Numbered from the stretch's first letter, positions 53,720 through 63,246 are shown. The stretch is 64,000 nt of DNA from an uncultured Phascolarctobacterium sp. (GCA_900552005.1 URXU01000008.1:7835-71834), one strand, 5' to 3'. Program-made: numbers and translations. Notes: generated by a model from the letters alone, not told the origin.

Positions 53720-54142
53720 TTATTTCTGTTCCTGTTCCCCGTTATCTTTAGGCGGTAATGCCAAAGCAAATTTAGCAAGCATCGGTTTTTCATTTTCTAC
53801 TTTAAACATAAATACGAATTGCGCTTCCGGTACCAGTTCAAATTTGCTCTGATATCTCAGCACATCAACATCTTTGCCCTTTTCTACCATGAAAAGCTGC
53901 TTTTCATTCAGTTTGCCGAAGTTTTTATCCATCTGCTCTCTGAAGTTGTTGAATGCTTCTTCATTAAAGTCTTTCTTCATATCTTCCGTCATCATGGTGC
54001 TGATGGCAGAATATTTGGTAGCGGACAAAAATTTGTTAATCATAGCCTCTTCGTTGTCCAATACCTTACCGTTGCTGGCACTGCATACAGCGCTGAAAGC
54101 CAGCATAAGCACCATGGTCAGCATAACTACTATTTTCTTCAT
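53720..54142 (-). CDS. Exported protein of unknown function
   Basis: 140 residues with a signal peptide (KKIVVMLTMVLMLAFSAVCSA). The mature part is helical then strand-rich and carries no motif I recognise; EEAMINKFLSATKYSAISTMM and REQMDKNFGKLNEKQL suggest a DUF3887/NTF2-like fold, which is a weak impression only. GGAGG precedes the ATG. Monocistronic. Confidence 0.75.
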   Translation of the reverse strand: MKKIVVMLTMVLMLAFSAVCSASNGKVLDNEEAMINKFLSATKYSAISTMMTEDMKKDFNEEAFNNFREQMDKNFGKLNEKQLFMVEKGKDVDVLRYQSKFELVPEAQFVFMFKVENEKPMLAKFALALPPKDNGEQEQK

Positions 54143-54268
54143 AATAAATCCTCCTTGAATACAATTAAAGATTTCTCATAATTATAAACTCTTTATACAG
54201 ATTAGGCAATATAAAGTCCCCCTCTTCTTACATAAATATCACAATTGTAGCCAAATTGCAATAAACTG

Positions 54269-54296
54269 TTCAAAGCCGCCTATTTTATGATATAAT
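54269..54296 (+). promoter_or_regulatory. Promoter of the nickel/peptide-type ABC operon
   Basis: TTCAAA (54269-54274) and extended -10 TGATATAAT (54288-54296), spacer 16 bases. Transcription would start near 54303. Confidence 0.7.
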
Positions 54297-54302
54297 AATT
54301 TA

Positions 54303-54423
54303 GACTGTAAGAACAGTCACATACTGCTGAAGCAGTTATTTTTCTAATATTGTATTTTAATCAGCTAAGCTATGAAGGCTCAGTCATCTCAGTGCGGGAT
54401 GCCGGTTCGTCATAGCTTTTTTT
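54303..54423 (+). ncRNA. Structured leader with terminator before the ABC operon (riboswitch/attenuator candidate)
   Basis: Three hairpins follow the promoter: GACTGT-AAGA-ACAGTC (54303-54318), ACTGC-TGAA-GCAGT (54323-54336), and a long one closed by AAGCTATGA/TCATAGCTT (54367-54375 with 54410-54418) that contains an inner CATCTC/GGGATG stem and ends in seven T. The T-run stops one base before an ATG, 16 bases ahead of the chosen start. That is the layout of a transcription attenuator. I do not recognise the class. Confidence 0.6.
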
Positions 54424-54438
54424 ATGTTGGGAGTCTCT

Positions 54439-55380
54439 ATGAAAAAATATTTTCTGCGGCAGCTTGTACTGCTGCTGCCCGTATTACTTGGCGTAACGCT
54501 GGTCACGTTCCTGCTGCTGCAGCTGGTAGCAGGCGATACAGTTGACTTGCTGCAGCAAAGCCACGGAGCTGTCAGTGCCAGCGTTAAACAGCAGCTGCGC
54601 AGCCAGCTTGGCCTTGACCAGCCTCTGCCGGTACAATACGTTACTTGGCTGCTGCATCTGCTGACAGGCGATGCCGGTTATTCCTACATTTCCGGTCAGT
54701 CTGTGAGCAGTCTGCTATTGTCTAAGCTGCCTTCTACCATTATTCTTACAATATCCGCGCTGCTTCTGGCATTGCTGCTGGCCATTCCGGCAGGCATCAT
54801 CAGCGCCTTGCAGCAAAATAAATTTTGGGATTATCTCCTGCAGCTATTGAGTTTTTTGGGCAGCTCTGTCCCCGGTTTTCTGCTGGCATTATTTCTGCTT
54901 TACTTTTTCTCAGTCAGGCTGCAGCTTACCGGCGTACTGCCCGACAGCGGTTTCAGCTCCTGGCTGCTGCCTGTTATAACACTGGCCATACCTATTGCCG
55001 CCAAATACAGCCGCTATATCCGCGGAGAAATACTGCGAGAAATGCAGCAGCCCTATGTAACCGGAGCTTTACTGCTGGGCATATCAAAAACAACAATCCT
55101 GCGCCAATATATTTTCCATACAGTTGGCCTGAATATGATTACCATTATCGCCATGTCGGCAGGCTCGCTGCTGAGCGGAACAGTAATCATTGAAAATATC
55201 TTTATGCTTGACGGTATCGGGCGCTTGGCACTGGAAGCTATCATTATGAAGGACTTTCCGGTCCTACAGGCCTATGTTATCTGGAGTACATGCTGTTATG
55301 TACTGCTCAATCTGTTAGCTGAAAGTATCTGCGGCCTGCTTGACCCACGTCATAAAATTCCCACAGGTGAGGAATCATGA
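54439..55380 (+). CDS. Nickel/peptide-type ABC permease, first subunit (NikB/DppB-like)
   Basis: 313 residues with six helices. ATG at 54439 is chosen because GGGAG lies 5 bases before it; the ATG at 54424 abuts the terminator T-run. KKYFLRQLVLLLPVLLGVTLVTFLLLQL is the family start and the EAA-type loop is seen around LLGISKTTILRQYIFHTV. Forms a heterodimeric channel with the next gene. Confidence 0.92.
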   Translation: MKKYFLRQLVLLLPVLLGVTLVTFLLLQLVAGDTVDLLQQSHGAVSASVKQQLRSQLGLDQPLPVQYVTWLLHLLTGDAGYSYISGQSVSSLLLSKLPSTIILTISALLLALLLAIPAGIISALQQNKFWDYLLQLLSFLGSSVPGFLLALFLLYFFSVRLQLTGVLPDSGFSSWLLPVITLAIPIAAKYSRYIRGEILREMQQPYVTGALLLGISKTTILRQYIFHTVGLNMITIIAMSAGSLLSGTVIIENIFMLDGIGRLALEAIIMKDFPVLQAYVIWSTCCYVLLNLLAESICGLLDPRHKIPTGEES

Positions 55381-56207
55381 ACCAATCAAAAAAAACTCTG
55401 CTTCTGCTGGCAGCCATACCGGTGCTGTTGCTCCTGCTGATCAGCGCCGGCGGTAATTGGCTATCGCCCCACGATCCATATCAGCAGCAGCTTTCCCTGG
55501 CTCTGCAGCCGCCTAATGCCGATTATCCCTTAGGAACGGACCGCTATGGACGCTGCCTGCTTTCACGCATTCTCTCAGGCGCGGGCATCTCCGTCTGGAC
55601 CGCACTGCTGCTCACCTTAGCCGCTGCCTTTTCAGGAACAGCAAGCGGTCTGTACTGCGGTTTTTATTACCGGCAGCTGCCTGATAAACTGCTGACTCAG
55701 ATTATCAACGTCATGCTCGCCTTTCCCGGTCTGATTCTTGCTTTGGCTATTACCGGCTTTTTAGGCGGCGGACTTTTCCATGCCGCAGCAGCTTTATTAT
55801 GCTCCGCCTGGGCGCCTTATGCCCGCCTCGTGCGGCGACAGGTGATCACCATAAAATCAGCTCCGTATATTGAAGCGGCCCGGCTCTGCGGCTGTACGGA
55901 TAAAGAAATTATTTTCCGTTATCTTCTGCCTGCGGCCATCAAACCGGTTATTCTCATGGCGGCAGCTAATATAGGCACCATGCTGCTTTCTCTTTCGGCC
56001 CTCTCATTTCTGGGGCTTGGCGCCCAGCCGCCCACTGCTGAGTGGGGAGCCATGCTGAGCAGCAACCGCAATTTGCTGCAGCTTGCTCCCTGGACTGTCT
56101 TTGCCCCCGGCGCGGCACTGCTCCTGTCCGTCTGCAGCTTTAATTTTCTGGGAAATGTACTGCACGATGCTTTGGAGCCTGATAAAAACTCTTTATTAAA
56201 GGAATAA
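55377..56207 (+). CDS. Nickel/peptide-type ABC permease, second subunit (NikC/DppC-like)
   Basis: 276 residues. LSPHDPYQQQLSLALQPPNADYPLGTDRYGRC is the conserved periplasmic start of the family; the coupling loop AARLCGCTDKEIIFRYLLPAAIKPVI follows. It overlaps the first permease by 4 bases (ATGA). Confidence 0.93.
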   Translation: MNQSKKTLLLLAAIPVLLLLLISAGGNWLSPHDPYQQQLSLALQPPNADYPLGTDRYGRCLLSRILSGAGISVWTALLLTLAAAFSGTASGLYCGFYYRQLPDKLLTQIINVMLAFPGLILALAITGFLGGGLFHAAAALLCSAWAPYARLVRRQVITIKSAPYIEAARLCGCTDKEIIFRYLLPAAIKPVILMAAANIGTMLLSLSALSFLGLGAQPPTAEWGAMLSSNRNLLQLAPWTVFAPGAALLLSVCSFNFLGNVLHDALEPDKNSLLKE

Positions 56208-56211
56208 AAAC

Positions 56212-57741
56212 ATGCTGAAATTTATTACATATCTGCTGGTATTATCTTTGCTGCTCCTATCAGGCTGCGCCGCCAAAAACCAGCAGCTTGCCGGCAAAAC
56301 TTTCCGTTACGGTACCACGGCTTTCGGTACCTCCATGGGCAATGCGGGCATTGACCCCCATCAAAGCTACCAGGGCTGGTCCGCCGTCCGCTACGGCGTC
56401 GGCGAAACGCTTTTCCGGCTTGATGATCAGCTGCGTCCTCAGCCCTGGCTGGCAGAAAACGCCGAACATCTTGATGAGCGAACATACCAAATTACTTTAC
56501 GTGACAATATTACCTTCAGCAGCGGAAGGCCCCTGACCGCAGAAGCCGTCAAAGAGTGTCTCCAAGAGCTGCTCAGCAAACAGCCGCGCGCCGCTGCCGA
56601 CTTGAAAATATCCCGGCTAACCGCTCATGGCAAGAAGCTCATTATTACTACCTATGAACCGGCGCCGGCTCTGCTTAATTATCTCTGCGACCCTTACAGC
56701 TCTATCATGGATATGCATTCACGCAGCACTAATCAGAAATATTTGGCCGGGACCGGACCTTTTATTGTACGCTCGTTAACAAATGACGAAATATTGCTGC
56801 AAAAAAATCCTCATTACTGGAACGGTCCGGTAAAGATGGATAATGTTTTAATCAAAGGTATTCCCGACGGAAATACTCTGACGATGGCTCTGCAAAACGG
56901 CGAGCTTGATGCTGCCCAAGGCCTGCCCTATAACAGTTTGCAGCTGTTTGAAAAAAATCCCGCATTTAAAATAAGCAGTGCTGCAACTTCACGAGTTTTT
57001 CAGGCGGCTTTCAACTATCAAGTACCGTTGCTGCAGGATGACAGAGTGCGGCAGGCTATATCAATGGCTATTGACAAGGTCCAGTTCTGCCATGTACTGC
57101 TGGGCGGCAACGGCCTTCCCGCCGCCGGACCTTTTCCTGATACACTTGCCATGGGCATGCATGTGCAGGCTGCTCCCTATAATCCTGTCCAGGCCAGAAA
57201 GTTATTGCAGGCCGCCGGCTGGGCTGACAATAACGGCGACGGCTATCTGGAAAAAGACGGACAAACATTGACTCTGCGCTGGCTTACCTATCCTGCCCGG
57301 CAGGAATTGCCGCTGCTGGCCGAAGCGGCTCAGGCTTATCTTAAGGCAATCGGTATTAAAACAGAAATTAATATTACTGATAATTACGCCGGCTTTCTGC
57401 AGGCCGGTCAGTGGGACATTTTTGCCAATGCGTTTGTGAGCATGCCTACTGGTGATCCGCTGTATTATTTTAATACTCATGCAGCACGTACCTCCTCATA
57501 TAATGCCGGCAGTTATGATAATCCTGCGGTACAGCATCTGCTTGCGCAGTTAAGCAGGGAGCAGAATCCCATCAGCAGGCAGCAAACGGCGCAGAAGCTT
57601 GCCCAGCAGATTAATAACGATAATGCCTACCTTTATTTTGCCCATTTGAAAATGTCCCTGGTAATGCGGCAAAACGTACATGGTCTTACTGCTCATCCCT
57701 CGGATTATTATGAAATTACAGCATCTTTAAATAAGGAATAA
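56212..57741 (+). CDS. Nickel/peptide-type substrate-binding lipoprotein (SBP family 5)
   Basis: 509 residues with signal peptide and lipobox (LLLSGC). DPHQSYQGWSAVRYGVGETLFRLD and ITLRDNITFSSGRPLTAEAVKE are standard for the oligopeptide/nickel receptor family. Ligand may be a nickel-ligand complex, a peptide or an opine-type metallophore; sequence alone cannot decide. Unusually it lies after the permeases, four bases after the second one. Confidence 0.91.
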   Translation: MLKFITYLLVLSLLLLSGCAAKNQQLAGKTFRYGTTAFGTSMGNAGIDPHQSYQGWSAVRYGVGETLFRLDDQLRPQPWLAENAEHLDERTYQITLRDNITFSSGRPLTAEAVKECLQELLSKQPRAAADLKISRLTAHGKKLIITTYEPAPALLNYLCDPYSSIMDMHSRSTNQKYLAGTGPFIVRSLTNDEILLQKNPHYWNGPVKMDNVLIKGIPDGNTLTMALQNGELDAAQGLPYNSLQLFEKNPAFKISSAATSRVFQAAFNYQVPLLQDDRVRQAISMAIDKVQFCHVLLGGNGLPAAGPFPDTLAMGMHVQAAPYNPVQARKLLQAAGWADNNGDGYLEKDGQTLTLRWLTYPARQELPLLAEAAQAYLKAIGIKTEINITDNYAGFLQAGQWDIFANAFVSMPTGDPLYYFNTHAARTSSYNAGSYDNPAVQHLLAQLSREQNPISRQQTAQKLAQQINNDNAYLYFAHLKMSLVMRQNVHGLTAHPSDYYEITASLNKE

Positions 57742-57743
57742 TT

Positions 57744-58547
57744 ATGACGGACTTTTCTCTCAAACTAATCAATCTTTCTGCTGCATACGGCACGCAGACG
57801 ATTTTGCATAATATAAGCTTTACCCTTGGCGCCGGTCAGATTATTGGTCTTGCCGGCAGCAGCGGCAGCGGCAAAACTACCTTACTGAACGCTCTGGCCT
57901 GTACGCTGCCCGCAAACGCCAGGCTTGACGGAGCGCTTTATTGGCAGCAGATTAATTTGCTCCAACAGCCATCCCTGCACCGTAAACTGCGCGGCAGCCA
58001 AATTACCATGCTGCCGCAAAATGCCGGGGCAGCCTTTTTCCCTTTGCTGACTATAAAAAAACAGCTGTCAGTAATGCTGCAGGCTCATGGACTGCAGCAG
58101 CAAAACGATATTCAGGACAAAATTACGGCTGCCATGCAGTCCCTGCATCTTGCAAATTACCCACAGCTATTGAACAGTTATCCCTATCAGCTTTCAGGCG
58201 GCACGCTGCAGAGGCTATTTTTAGCCTTTTGCCTGCTGCTGAAACCAAAACTGCTGCTGGCAGATGAACCGACTGCCGGACTGGATGTTCTGGCCCAGGC
58301 TAAGCTGCTTAAACTGCTCAAAGCCCTGCCTCAACGTACCGGTACCACTATGCTTATTACTTCACATAATCTTGGTTTTCTCTCAGAACTTGCTGATACC
58401 TTGCTCATTATGAAGCAGGGAAAAATTATTGAGGCGGGGCCTGCCAGCTTTATCTGCAGCAATCCGCAGACCGCATATACCAAGCAGCTGCTGGCTGCTC
58501 TGCCAAGCTTTGCCAAGGAGAACAGCTATGCTCATCCAAACTCATAA
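57744..58547 (+). CDS. Nickel/peptide-type ABC ATPase (NikD/DppD-like)
   Basis: 267 residues. Walker A GSSGSGKTT, signature LSGGTLQRLFLAFC (GGT, the family often has GGM), Walker B LLLADEPTAGLDV, H-loop ITSHNLGFLSE. Slightly shorter than DppD. Two bases after the receptor gene. Confidence 0.92.
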   Translation: MTDFSLKLINLSAAYGTQTILHNISFTLGAGQIIGLAGSSGSGKTTLLNALACTLPANARLDGALYWQQINLLQQPSLHRKLRGSQITMLPQNAGAAFFPLLTIKKQLSVMLQAHGLQQQNDIQDKITAAMQSLHLANYPQLLNSYPYQLSGGTLQRLFLAFCLLLKPKLLLADEPTAGLDVLAQAKLLKLLKALPQRTGTTMLITSHNLGFLSELADTLLIMKQGKIIEAGPASFICSNPQTAYTKQLLAALPSFAKENSYAHPNS

Positions 58548-59310
58548 GCTGAAAAAATATTTTTATAAAGACAATCTTTGCATTACGGCTGTTGATGAAA
58601 TTGATTTCAGCATACAGCCGGGAGAATTCGTTGGCATTTTAGGCAGCAGCGGCAGCGGCAAAACTACTTTTGCCCGTATTTTAGGCGGTCTGGTTGCTGC
58701 TGACAGCGGCAAAATACTGTTCAATAATATTTCTTTAGAGCTCAGCAACGCAGCTGCCAAGCGTCATTATTATCGTCATGTCCAATATATTTTTCAGGAT
58801 GCTGCCGCATCCTTTTACCCGAATCATACTCTCAGCCAAGCACTTAGTGAACCACTGCTGCATCAAAATTATTCCAAGCAGCAAATTCATCAGATATTGC
58901 CCCAATTGCTGCGCCAAGTTAGCCTGCCAGCAGAATATAAAAACAGATATCCTTATCAGCTCAGCGGCGGTGAAGCACAAAGAGCCGCTATTGCCCGGGC
59001 AATCGGCAGTCAGCCGCAGCTTTTAATCTGTGATGAAATAACCAGCGCTCTGGATACGATTAATCAGCAGCAAATTATCAATTTACTTTTGCAGCTGCAA
59101 AAAGAAAAGCAGCTTTCCATTATCTTCATCACCCATGATATTGCTCTTGCCGGCAGCTGCTGCCAAAAAATATATATCATGGAGCAGGGAAAATTTATTG
59201 AAAGCGGTCCTGCCGCAACCATTATCCGAAACCCGCGGCAGCCTTTAACTATAAAATTGCTGCAGGCAGCTGCTGCCATCAATCATTTAGAAACGGAGAA
59301 ACCTTCATGA
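58528..59310 (+). CDS. Nickel/peptide-type ABC ATPase (NikE/DppF-like)
   Basis: 260 residues starting at ATG 58528 behind AAGGAG, within the end of the previous gene (20-base overlap); a longer frame adds 33 unlikely residues. Walker A GSSGSGKTT, signature LSGGEAQRAAIARA, Walker B LLICDEITSALDT with E-I where family members mostly have E-P, H-loop ITHDIALAG. Confidence 0.92.
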   Translation: MLIQTHKLKKYFYKDNLCITAVDEIDFSIQPGEFVGILGSSGSGKTTFARILGGLVAADSGKILFNNISLELSNAAAKRHYYRHVQYIFQDAAASFYPNHTLSQALSEPLLHQNYSKQQIHQILPQLLRQVSLPAEYKNRYPYQLSGGEAQRAAIARAIGSQPQLLICDEITSALDTINQQQIINLLLQLQKEKQLSIIFITHDIALAGSCCQKIYIMEQGKFIESGPAATIIRNPRQPLTIKLLQAAAAINHLETEKPS

Positions 59311-60050
59311 CCTTTATTTCACCATCTACCATTAAGCCTGATCAACATGCGAAGGAATATATTGCCAGCTACTGGCATAAACGGGCCGCCGGCTTTGCAC
59401 AGCTGCGCCTGCAGGAACTGCACAGCGCCAAATACTCTCTCTGGCAGCAGGAAATTACCCGCCACCTGCCTGCCGGACAAACTCTGCGTATTCTTGATAT
59501 CGGCTGCGGCGCCGGTTTTTTTACCATTATGCTCAGCCGTCTGGGGCATCAGGTAACAGGCATTGATCTTACGCCTGAAATGATTAACGCCGCCCGCACG
59601 CTTGCCGCCAAAGAAAAGGTCAAGGCTGATTTTCTGACTATGGATGCCGAACATACCGAATTCCCGGCGTCTTCCTTTGACGTTATCATTGCCCGCAACC
59701 TCATGTGGAATTTGCCCCATCCCAAGCAAGCCTATGGCGAATGGCTGCGAATCCTAAAAGCCGGAGGGCTGCTGCTGAATTATGATGCTGAATATGCCAA
59801 AAATCATCATGCTACTTCCGTTGCCGCAGCTCATGCTGATTTATCACCGGCGCTGCTGGAAGAATGCCATCACCTGTATCATATGCTGCCTATCAGCTGT
59901 TATAATCGTCCGGCATGGGATCAGCAAATCTTAAGCCAGTTAAACTGCCGGACAGTCATTGATACCGGCATCAGCAAACGCATTTACGGCACGCAAGACC
60001 GCTTTGCCATTGCCGTACCCATGTTTTGTGTAAAAGCGGTTAAAGCGTAA
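59307..60050 (+). CDS. Class I SAM-dependent methyltransferase in the ABC operon
   Basis: 247 residues of the UbiE/Methyltransf_11 fold: motif I ILDIGCGAGFFTIML, motif II-like ITGIDLTPEMINAA region and MDAEHTEFPASSFDVIIARN. Overlaps the ATPase gene by 4 bases (ATGA), so it is translated with the transporter. Substrate unknown; being embedded in a metal/peptide uptake operon suggests it modifies the imported ligand or a metallophore, which is inference. Confidence 0.88.
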   Translation: MTFISPSTIKPDQHAKEYIASYWHKRAAGFAQLRLQELHSAKYSLWQQEITRHLPAGQTLRILDIGCGAGFFTIMLSRLGHQVTGIDLTPEMINAARTLAAKEKVKADFLTMDAEHTEFPASSFDVIIARNLMWNLPHPKQAYGEWLRILKAGGLLLNYDAEYAKNHHATSVAAAHADLSPALLEECHHLYHMLPISCYNRPAWDQQILSQLNCRTVIDTGISKRIYGTQDRFAIAVPMFCVKAVKA

Positions 60051-60115
60051 CCGGCCTGTTCTTGACCAATCACTTTTACTGACCTTATAATAAAAATATC
60101 AGTGAGGTGACAAGC

Positions 60116-60532
60116 ATGCTTATTTTAGTTTTGGACGGGCAAGGCGGCGGTATAGGCCGCACTTTAGTAGATATATTGGTGAAAACCTATCCACAGCATA
60201 TGATTGCCGCTGTTGGCACTAATTCAGCAGCAACGGCTAATATGCTGAAAGGTAATCCAGCCTTTGCTGCCACCGGTGAAAATGCGGCCGTATTTAATTG
60301 TTCGCAGGCAGATATTATTATTGGTCCTACGGGCATTGTAATGGCCAACGCCATGCATGGCGAGATCAGTCCTAAAATTGCTGCAGCGGTAACTTCCAGC
60401 CGCGCAGAAATTATTCTGATTCCTATGAATCATTGCCGAGCACATATTGCCGGTGTGGAAGATAAAAAAGTTTCTGCCTATCTTCAGGAGGCTTTATCCA
60501 TTTTGGATGAAATCCTGGAGCAGGCAAAATAA
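60116..60532 (+). CDS. DUF3842 family protein
   Basis: 138 residues. ATG at 60116 follows GAGGTG; a GTG three codons upstream is possible. MLILVLDGQGGGIGRTLVDIL is a glycine-rich nucleotide-binding-like opening typical of DUF3842; NCSQADIIIGPTGIVMANAMHGE is the second conserved segment. Function unknown. It follows the methyltransferase by 65 bases and is last before a strong terminator, so it may belong to the uptake operon. Confidence 0.85.
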   Translation: MLILVLDGQGGGIGRTLVDILVKTYPQHMIAAVGTNSAATANMLKGNPAFAATGENAAVFNCSQADIIIGPTGIVMANAMHGEISPKIAAAVTSSRAEIILIPMNHCRAHIAGVEDKKVSAYLQEALSILDEILEQAK

Positions 60533-60579
60533 AAAATCCGTATTTTACCTAATGATATTCAGGGTAAAATACGGATTTT
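60533..60579. terminator. Terminator of the nickel/peptide-type operon and of dapL
   Basis: 17-bp stem (AAAATCCGTATTTTACC and complement) with a 13-base loop, ending in CTTTTT on the plus strand; symmetric enough to serve dapL on the other strand. Confidence 0.88.
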
Positions 60580-60598
60580 CTTTTTGGTTATTTAAAGC

Positions 60599-61795
60599 TT
60601 ACAGACCGTTGACAATTCTTTCCATTGCTTCGATAGTATTTTCACGGCTGCCGAAAGCAGTAAGGCGGAAATAACCTTCGCCCATCTTACCAAAGCCTGC
60701 GCCGGGAGTACCTACAATGGCCAGTTTTTCCAACAGGAAATCAAAGAATTCCCAAGAAGTCATGCCATTGGGGCATTGCAGCCAGATATACGGAGAATGT
60801 ACGCCGCCATAGAATTTAATGCCTTTTTTATTAAAGCCTTCCATCATAATACGTGCATTTTCCTGATAGTAAGCAATATTTTCACGGCATTGTTTTAAAC
60901 CTTCTTCGCTGAAAACAGCTTCTGCACCGCGTTGAATAATATAAGGTACACCGTTAAATTTTGTGGTTTGACGGCGCAGCCACATTTTGTTCAGTTCCAT
61001 ATCCTTGCCGTCAGCAGTTTTGCGTACCAAAGCATGCGGTACTACAGTATAGCCGCAGCGGGTACCGGTAAAGCCGGCAGTTTTAGACAAAGAACAAAGC
61101 TCAATAGCGCATTTTTTAGCATCCTCAACAACAAAAATGCTGCGCGGAATTGCCGGATCAGTAACAAAAGCTTCATAAGCCGCATCATAAAGAATAACAG
61201 CATCATTTTTCAGAGCATATGCTACCCATTCTTCCAGCTGCTCCTTAGTATAAGCCGCACCGGTCGGATTGTTCGGAGAGCAGAGATAAATAACGTCGGC
61301 TTTAACATTTTCATCCGGCATGGGCAGGAAATTATTTTCCGGATTGCCATTCATATAAATAATTTTCCGGCCACACATTACATTGGTATCCAGATATACC
61401 GGATAAACAGGATCCGGAATCAAAATAGTATTAGCATTGCTGAAAATATCGGTGATATTGCCGCAGTCGCTTTTAGCACCATCACTAATAAAGATTTCAT
61501 CACTTGCCAGAGTTACGCCAAAAGAAGCATAATATTTTACCAGTGCATCATGCAGGAAACCATAACCTTGTTCCGGACCATAACCGCGGAAAGTTTCCTT
61601 AACGCCCATTTCCTGAACTGCTTTTTCCATTGCCTTTACTACGCAAGGCGCCAAAGGCAATGTTACATCACCAATACCGAGGCGAATAATTTTCTTATCA
61701 GGATGTGCTTCTGCATAAGCGTTAACCTTATGAGCAATATCCGCAAATAAATAACTTTCTTTCAAATTACAATAATTTTCATTAACAAATGCCAT
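60599..61795 (-). CDS. dapL: LL-diaminopimelate aminotransferase
   Basis: 398 residues; converts tetrahydrodipicolinate directly to LL-diaminopimelate, bypassing the DapC/D/E acyl route. It opens VNENYCNLKESYLFADIA, and the PLP lysine is in SLSKTAGFTGTRCGY. Downstream of dapF with 33 bases between. This route is found in some Firmicutes, plants, chlamydiae and others. Confidence 0.95.
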   Translation of the reverse strand: MAFVNENYCNLKESYLFADIAHKVNAYAEAHPDKKIIRLGIGDVTLPLAPCVVKAMEKAVQEMGVKETFRGYGPEQGYGFLHDALVKYYASFGVTLASDEIFISDGAKSDCGNITDIFSNANTILIPDPVYPVYLDTNVMCGRKIIYMNGNPENNFLPMPDENVKADVIYLCSPNNPTGAAYTKEQLEEWVAYALKNDAVILYDAAYEAFVTDPAIPRSIFVVEDAKKCAIELCSLSKTAGFTGTRCGYTVVPHALVRKTADGKDMELNKMWLRRQTTKFNGVPYIIQRGAEAVFSEEGLKQCRENIAYYQENARIMMEGFNKKGIKFYGGVHSPYIWLQCPNGMTSWEFFDFLLEKLAIVGTPGAGFGKMGEGYFRLTAFGSRENTIEAMERIVNGL

Positions 61796-61828
61796 GAATT
61801 AACCCCCATATAATAAAATATAAAAAAT

Positions 61829-62713
61829 TTATTTATTGATTACCTCATCAGGTACGTCAATAACACCTTCAAACGCTGTGGCGGCTGGTCCCTGCAGCAT
61901 TACATGATCATCTTTGCCGTAGGTTACCTTCAGCACGCCGCCCTTGGCAATAACCGTGATTTCTTCACCTTTCTTACCGGCATTGCCTAAAAGTACACAA
62001 GCCACGCCAACCGCACTGGCCCCAGTACCGCAAGCCCATGTTTCTCCGCTTCCCCGTTCCCAAACGCGGAATTTTACCGTATTTTTGTCAATAATCTGTA
62101 CAAATTCAGTATTAACGCCTTCCGGGAACAGTTTATGATGTTCAAATTTTGGCCCCAGCTCTTCCAGGTTCAAACTATCCACATCATCTACAAAAGTAAC
62201 AAAATGCGGATTGCCCATAGAAATAGCAGTACCATTATACACTACTTTTTCTTCACCATAATTATCGCTTAAAACAAGACCCTGATCAACAAACATAAAA
62301 TGATCGCTGATCATGGGAATATCAGCACACTTAAAAATTGGCTTGCCCATATCAACTTTAGCCTCTGCTACCTTGCCGTCTTTGACAACCATCTCAATTG
62401 TCTTAATACCAGCCAAAGTTTCCAAAGTAATAGTAGTTTTATCAGTCAATCCCTTGTCATAAACAAATTTTGCTACACAGCGAACGCCGTTGCCGCACAT
62501 CTTGCCTTCAGAAGCATCCGCATTAAACATACGCATTTTAAAATCAGCTACATCTGAATGGCAGATCATGATTAAACCATCGCTGCCGATGCCAAAGCGT
62601 CTGTGGCTGACATATTCAGAAATTGCACCGGGATTGGGCAATTCCCCTTTAGTGCAGTCCACATATACATAATCGTTACCGGCACCATGCATTTTGGTAA
62701 ACTCTATTTTCAT
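61829..62713 (-). CDS. dapF: Diaminopimelate epimerase
   Basis: 294 residues; makes meso-diaminopimelate for peptidoglycan and lysine. Two catalytic Cys are in MCGNGVRC and WACGTGASAVG. The first gene of the dapF-dapL pair; an extended -10 (TGTTATAAT, 62743-62751) lies about 30 bases upstream of the start. Confidence 0.96.
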   Translation of the reverse strand: MKIEFTKMHGAGNDYVYVDCTKGELPNPGAISEYVSHRRFGIGSDGLIMICHSDVADFKMRMFNADASEGKMCGNGVRCVAKFVYDKGLTDKTTITLETLAGIKTIEMVVKDGKVAEAKVDMGKPIFKCADIPMISDHFMFVDQGLVLSDNYGEEKVVYNGTAISMGNPHFVTFVDDVDSLNLEELGPKFEHHKLFPEGVNTEFVQIIDKNTVKFRVWERGSGETWACGTGASAVGVACVLLGNAGKKGEEITVIAKGGVLKVTYGKDDHVMLQGPAATAFEGVIDVPDEVINK

Positions 62714-62850
62714 AGCCCAGCCTCCTTCATAGTCATAAGGATATTATAACAAAAATAAACTTTTTTGACATCTATAAAAGTATATTTGGTCTATACAAAA
62801 AACTTTATCTAACAGTTTTCAGTAAAATGCGGCCTAACTTGCAGAAAGTT

Positions 62851-63246
62851 TTACTTCAGCTCTTCGCTGCCCGCAGCAGTATAAGAAACAGCATGCATAT
62901 CTTTAATGCAGAACACAGCAAACACTTCATTATCCGCAGATTTAAAAAGATCTACTAAAACAGGACAGGCTTCCAACATTTTTTCCTTGATAGCCAGTTC
63001 ATGAACTTCTTCCGCACGTCCGGTAATTCTGAGCCAATCCATACTGGCGGCTTTAGTAGCTGCCAGCTGTACATTTTTTTCTGCCTTCAGCTGTTTATAA
63101 ACATCTTTGAAATTCGCAGTTGCCAGATAAAGCTCGCCATTATATTCCATTACCGCACCAAAAGGACGAACTGCCGGCAAACCATTATTAACGGTAGCAA
63201 CATAAAAAACACCATATTCTTTCAGTAAATCAAATACCTTACTCAT
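62851..63246 (-). CDS. Pyridoxamine 5'-phosphate oxidase-fold (PPOX) protein
   Basis: 131 residues with the FMN split-barrel pattern: ATVNNGLPAVRPFGAV, ELYLATANFKDVYKQL, and WLRITGRAEEV. Such small members bind FMN or heme and may act in stress responses; the true substrate is unknown. Not the canonical PdxH. Confidence 0.88.
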   Translation of the reverse strand: MSKVFDLLKEYGVFYVATVNNGLPAVRPFGAVMEYNGELYLATANFKDVYKQLKAEKNVQLAATKAASMDWLRITGRAEEVHELAIKEKMLEACPVLVDLFKSADNEVFAVFCIKDMHAVSYTAAGSEELK

